Position numbers and translations under genes: made by a program. Positions 62,526 to 64,000 of a DNA stretch of 64,000 bases are shown here, in pieces; within the stretch, counting starts at the first letter, position 1, and every line of letters starts with the position of its first letter. Source of the stretch: Burkholderiaceae bacterium (GTDB taxonomy: Bacteria; Pseudomonadota; Gammaproteobacteria; Burkholderiales; Burkholderiaceae_C); assembly GCA_031253955.1 (NCBI GenBank), contig JAIRVJ010000030.1, positions 1 through 64,000 on the forward strand. The letters are read 5' to 3'. A model generated the notes under the pieces. It worked only from the letters and a program-made list of their open reading frames with translations, did not search any database and was not told the origin of the DNA.

Positions 62526-62823
62526 ATAGCATCATGCCAAGGTACAGCATGTGTTTTCATAACAAAATGCCTAATTAGCAATCATACCTCAGACAAGCAC
62601 AACCCCAGCTGCGCTTTCTTTCCCCGTCATTCCCGCTAAGGCGGGAATCCATTGGCGTTCCCACCCTGCACGCCGTCGATGACTGGGAAGCGCCCGTGCG
62701 TTTCAGCGCCTGATTGATGTGACGCTCGTGGATTTCCGCCTTCGTGGGAATGACGAACCTAAGGTATCTTGCTAATCAGGCAAAATATTGAAAACCACAT
62801 ACAACGCCTTGGCGTGCAGCTAC
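62526..62823. repeat. AT-rich palindromic element E6, split at its centre by a ~215-bp insert
   Basis: Left half ATAGC-ATC-ATGCCAA-GGTACAGC-ATGTG-TTTTC; right half (rc) GTAGC-TGC-ACGCCAA-GGCGTTGT-ATGTG-GTTTTC; halves sum to ~81-83 bp after removing the insert. Confidence 0.75.
62568..62782. mobile_element. ~215-bp REP-containing insert with TIR TGCCT(A/G)ATTAGCAA..ATACCT
   Basis: Left TGCCTAATTAGCAATCATACCT; right (rc) TGCCTGATTAGCAAGATACCT; REP pair at 62625-62755. Confidence 0.65.
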
Positions 62824-62833
62824 GAATTTTGAA

Positions 62834-64000
62834 TTACGCTGCCGCTTGCAGCACCTTGTTGAAGGTGGCGCTCGGGCGCATGATCCGGTTCATCTTTTCC
62901 GGGTCGGGCTGGTAGTAGCCGCCGATATCGACGGGCTTGCCCTGCACCTGGGCCAGCTCATCGAGGATGGCCCGCTCGCTGCTTTCCAGCGCCTTGGCCA
63001 GCGGGGCGAATTTGGCGGCAAGTTCGGCGTCTTCGGCCTGGCTCGCAAGCTCTTGCGCCCAATACAGCGCCAGGTAGTAGTGGCTGCCGCGGTTGTCGAG
63101 CTGGCCGGTACGGGGGCTGGGGCCTTTGTTGTTTTCGAGCAGTTTGCCGGTAGCCGCGTCCAGCGCCTTGGCCAGCAGCTTGGCCTTGGGGTTGCCGTTC
63201 TTGATACCCAGTTCTTCCAGGCTAACGGCCAGCGCGAGAAATTCGCCCAGCGAATCCCAGCGCAGGTGGTTTTCTTCGACCAGTTGCTGCACGTGCTTGG
63301 GCGCGGAGCCGCCCGCGCCGGTTTCGTACATGCCGCCGCCGGCCATGAGCGGGACGATGGAGAGCATCTTGGCGCTGGTGCCCAGCTCCATGATGGGAAA
63401 CAGGTCGGTCAGGTAGTCGCGCAGGATGTTGCCGGTGGCGCTGATGGTGTCTTGCCCGCGCACCACGCGCTCCAGCGTGTAGCGCATGGCGCGCACCTGG
63501 CTCATGATCTGGATGTCCAGGCCGGTGGTGTCGTGCTCGTGCAAGTACATCTTGACCTTGGTGATGAGCTGCGCCTCGTGCGGGCGGTACGGGTCGAGCC
63601 AGAACACCACCGGCATACCGGAGTTGCGCGCGCGCGTGACGGCCAGCTTGACCCAGTCGCGGATAGCCGCGTCCTTGACCTGGCACATGCGCCAGATGTC
63701 GCCCTGCTCCACGTTTTGGCTCATCAGCACTTCGCCGGTGGCCAGGTCGGTGAAGTTGGCGATGCCGTCCTCGGTGATCTCGAAAGTCTTGTCGTGCGAG
63801 CCGTATTCCTCGGCCTGCTGCGCCATCAGGCCGACGTTGGGCACCGTGCCCATGGTGCGCGGGTCGAACGCGCCGAACCACTTGCAGAAGTTGATCATCT
63901 CCTGATAGATGCGGGCGAAGGTGGATTCGGGCATCACCGCCTTCACGTCCTTCAGGCGCCCGTCGGCCCCGTACATCTTGCCGCCGTTACGGATCATGGC
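62834..64000 (-). CDS. icd: Isocitrate dehydrogenase, NADP-dependent, monomeric type (C-terminal part; runs off the right edge)
   Basis: [114 protein letters not shown]. Confidence 0.96.
   Translation of the reverse strand, partial: AMIRNGGKMYGADGRLKDVKAVMPESTFARIYQEMINFCKWFGAFDPRTMGTVPNVGLMAQQAEEYGSHDKTFEITEDGIANFTDLATGEVLMSQNVEQGDIWRMCQVKDAAIRDWVKLAVTRARNSGMPVVFWLDPYRPHEAQLITKVKMYLHEHDTTGLDIQIMSQVRAMRYTLERVVRGQDTISATGNILRDYLTDLFPIMELGTSAKMLSIVPLMAGGGMYETGAGGSAPKHVQQLVEENHLRWDSLGEFLALAVSLEELGIKNGNPKAKLLAKALDAATGKLLENNKGPSPRTGQLDNRGSHYYLALYWAQELASQAEDAELAAKFAPLAKALESSERAILDELAQVQGKPVDIGGYYQPDPEKMNRIMRPSATFNKVLQAAA

Overview
This GC-rich window is chromosomal DNA, most likely from a betaproteobacterium (Comamonadaceae/Burkholderiales-like by gene content and order). 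From left to right it contains: the 5' end of a RuBisCO large-subunit gene (cbbL, minus strand, cut by the window edge) with an upstream cbbR; a cbb3 oxidase locus (fixH-ccoG-ccoP-ccoQ-ccoO-ccoN-ccoS plus a ccoI/copA2-type P-ATPase); uspA; a LapA-like protein; a malonyl-CoA synthase-like ligase and an XRE regulator; an OafA-type acyltransferase and an SGNH protein; an RNB exoribonuclease; a MocR/2-aminoadipate-type aminotransferase; a PIN-type toxin-antitoxin pair; nth; an APC permease; an ABC ATPase and fused permease; mazEF; groESL with a CIRCE operator; tal-pgi; two tandem porins; the complete dcw division/cell-wall cluster (mraZ to ftsZ); hslVU; a conserved hypothetical; a DksA-family protein; a COG0523 GTPase; folC; a SPOR protein; cvpA; and a partial monomeric icd. 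The coding content is mostly ordinary. The most unusual signal is in the spacers. A family of ~81-bp AT-rich palindromic elements has half-site ATAGC-N3-ATGCCAA-N8-ATRTG-TTTT. Six copies all lie 5-95 bp downstream of stop codons, and one is split at its centre by a REP-containing insert. There are also REP-core MITE-like elements with apparent 8-10 bp target-site duplications, one of which carries a second MITE nested inside it, plus several other dispersed palindromes. All calls come from reading the sequence and the supplied ORFs; no database search was run.
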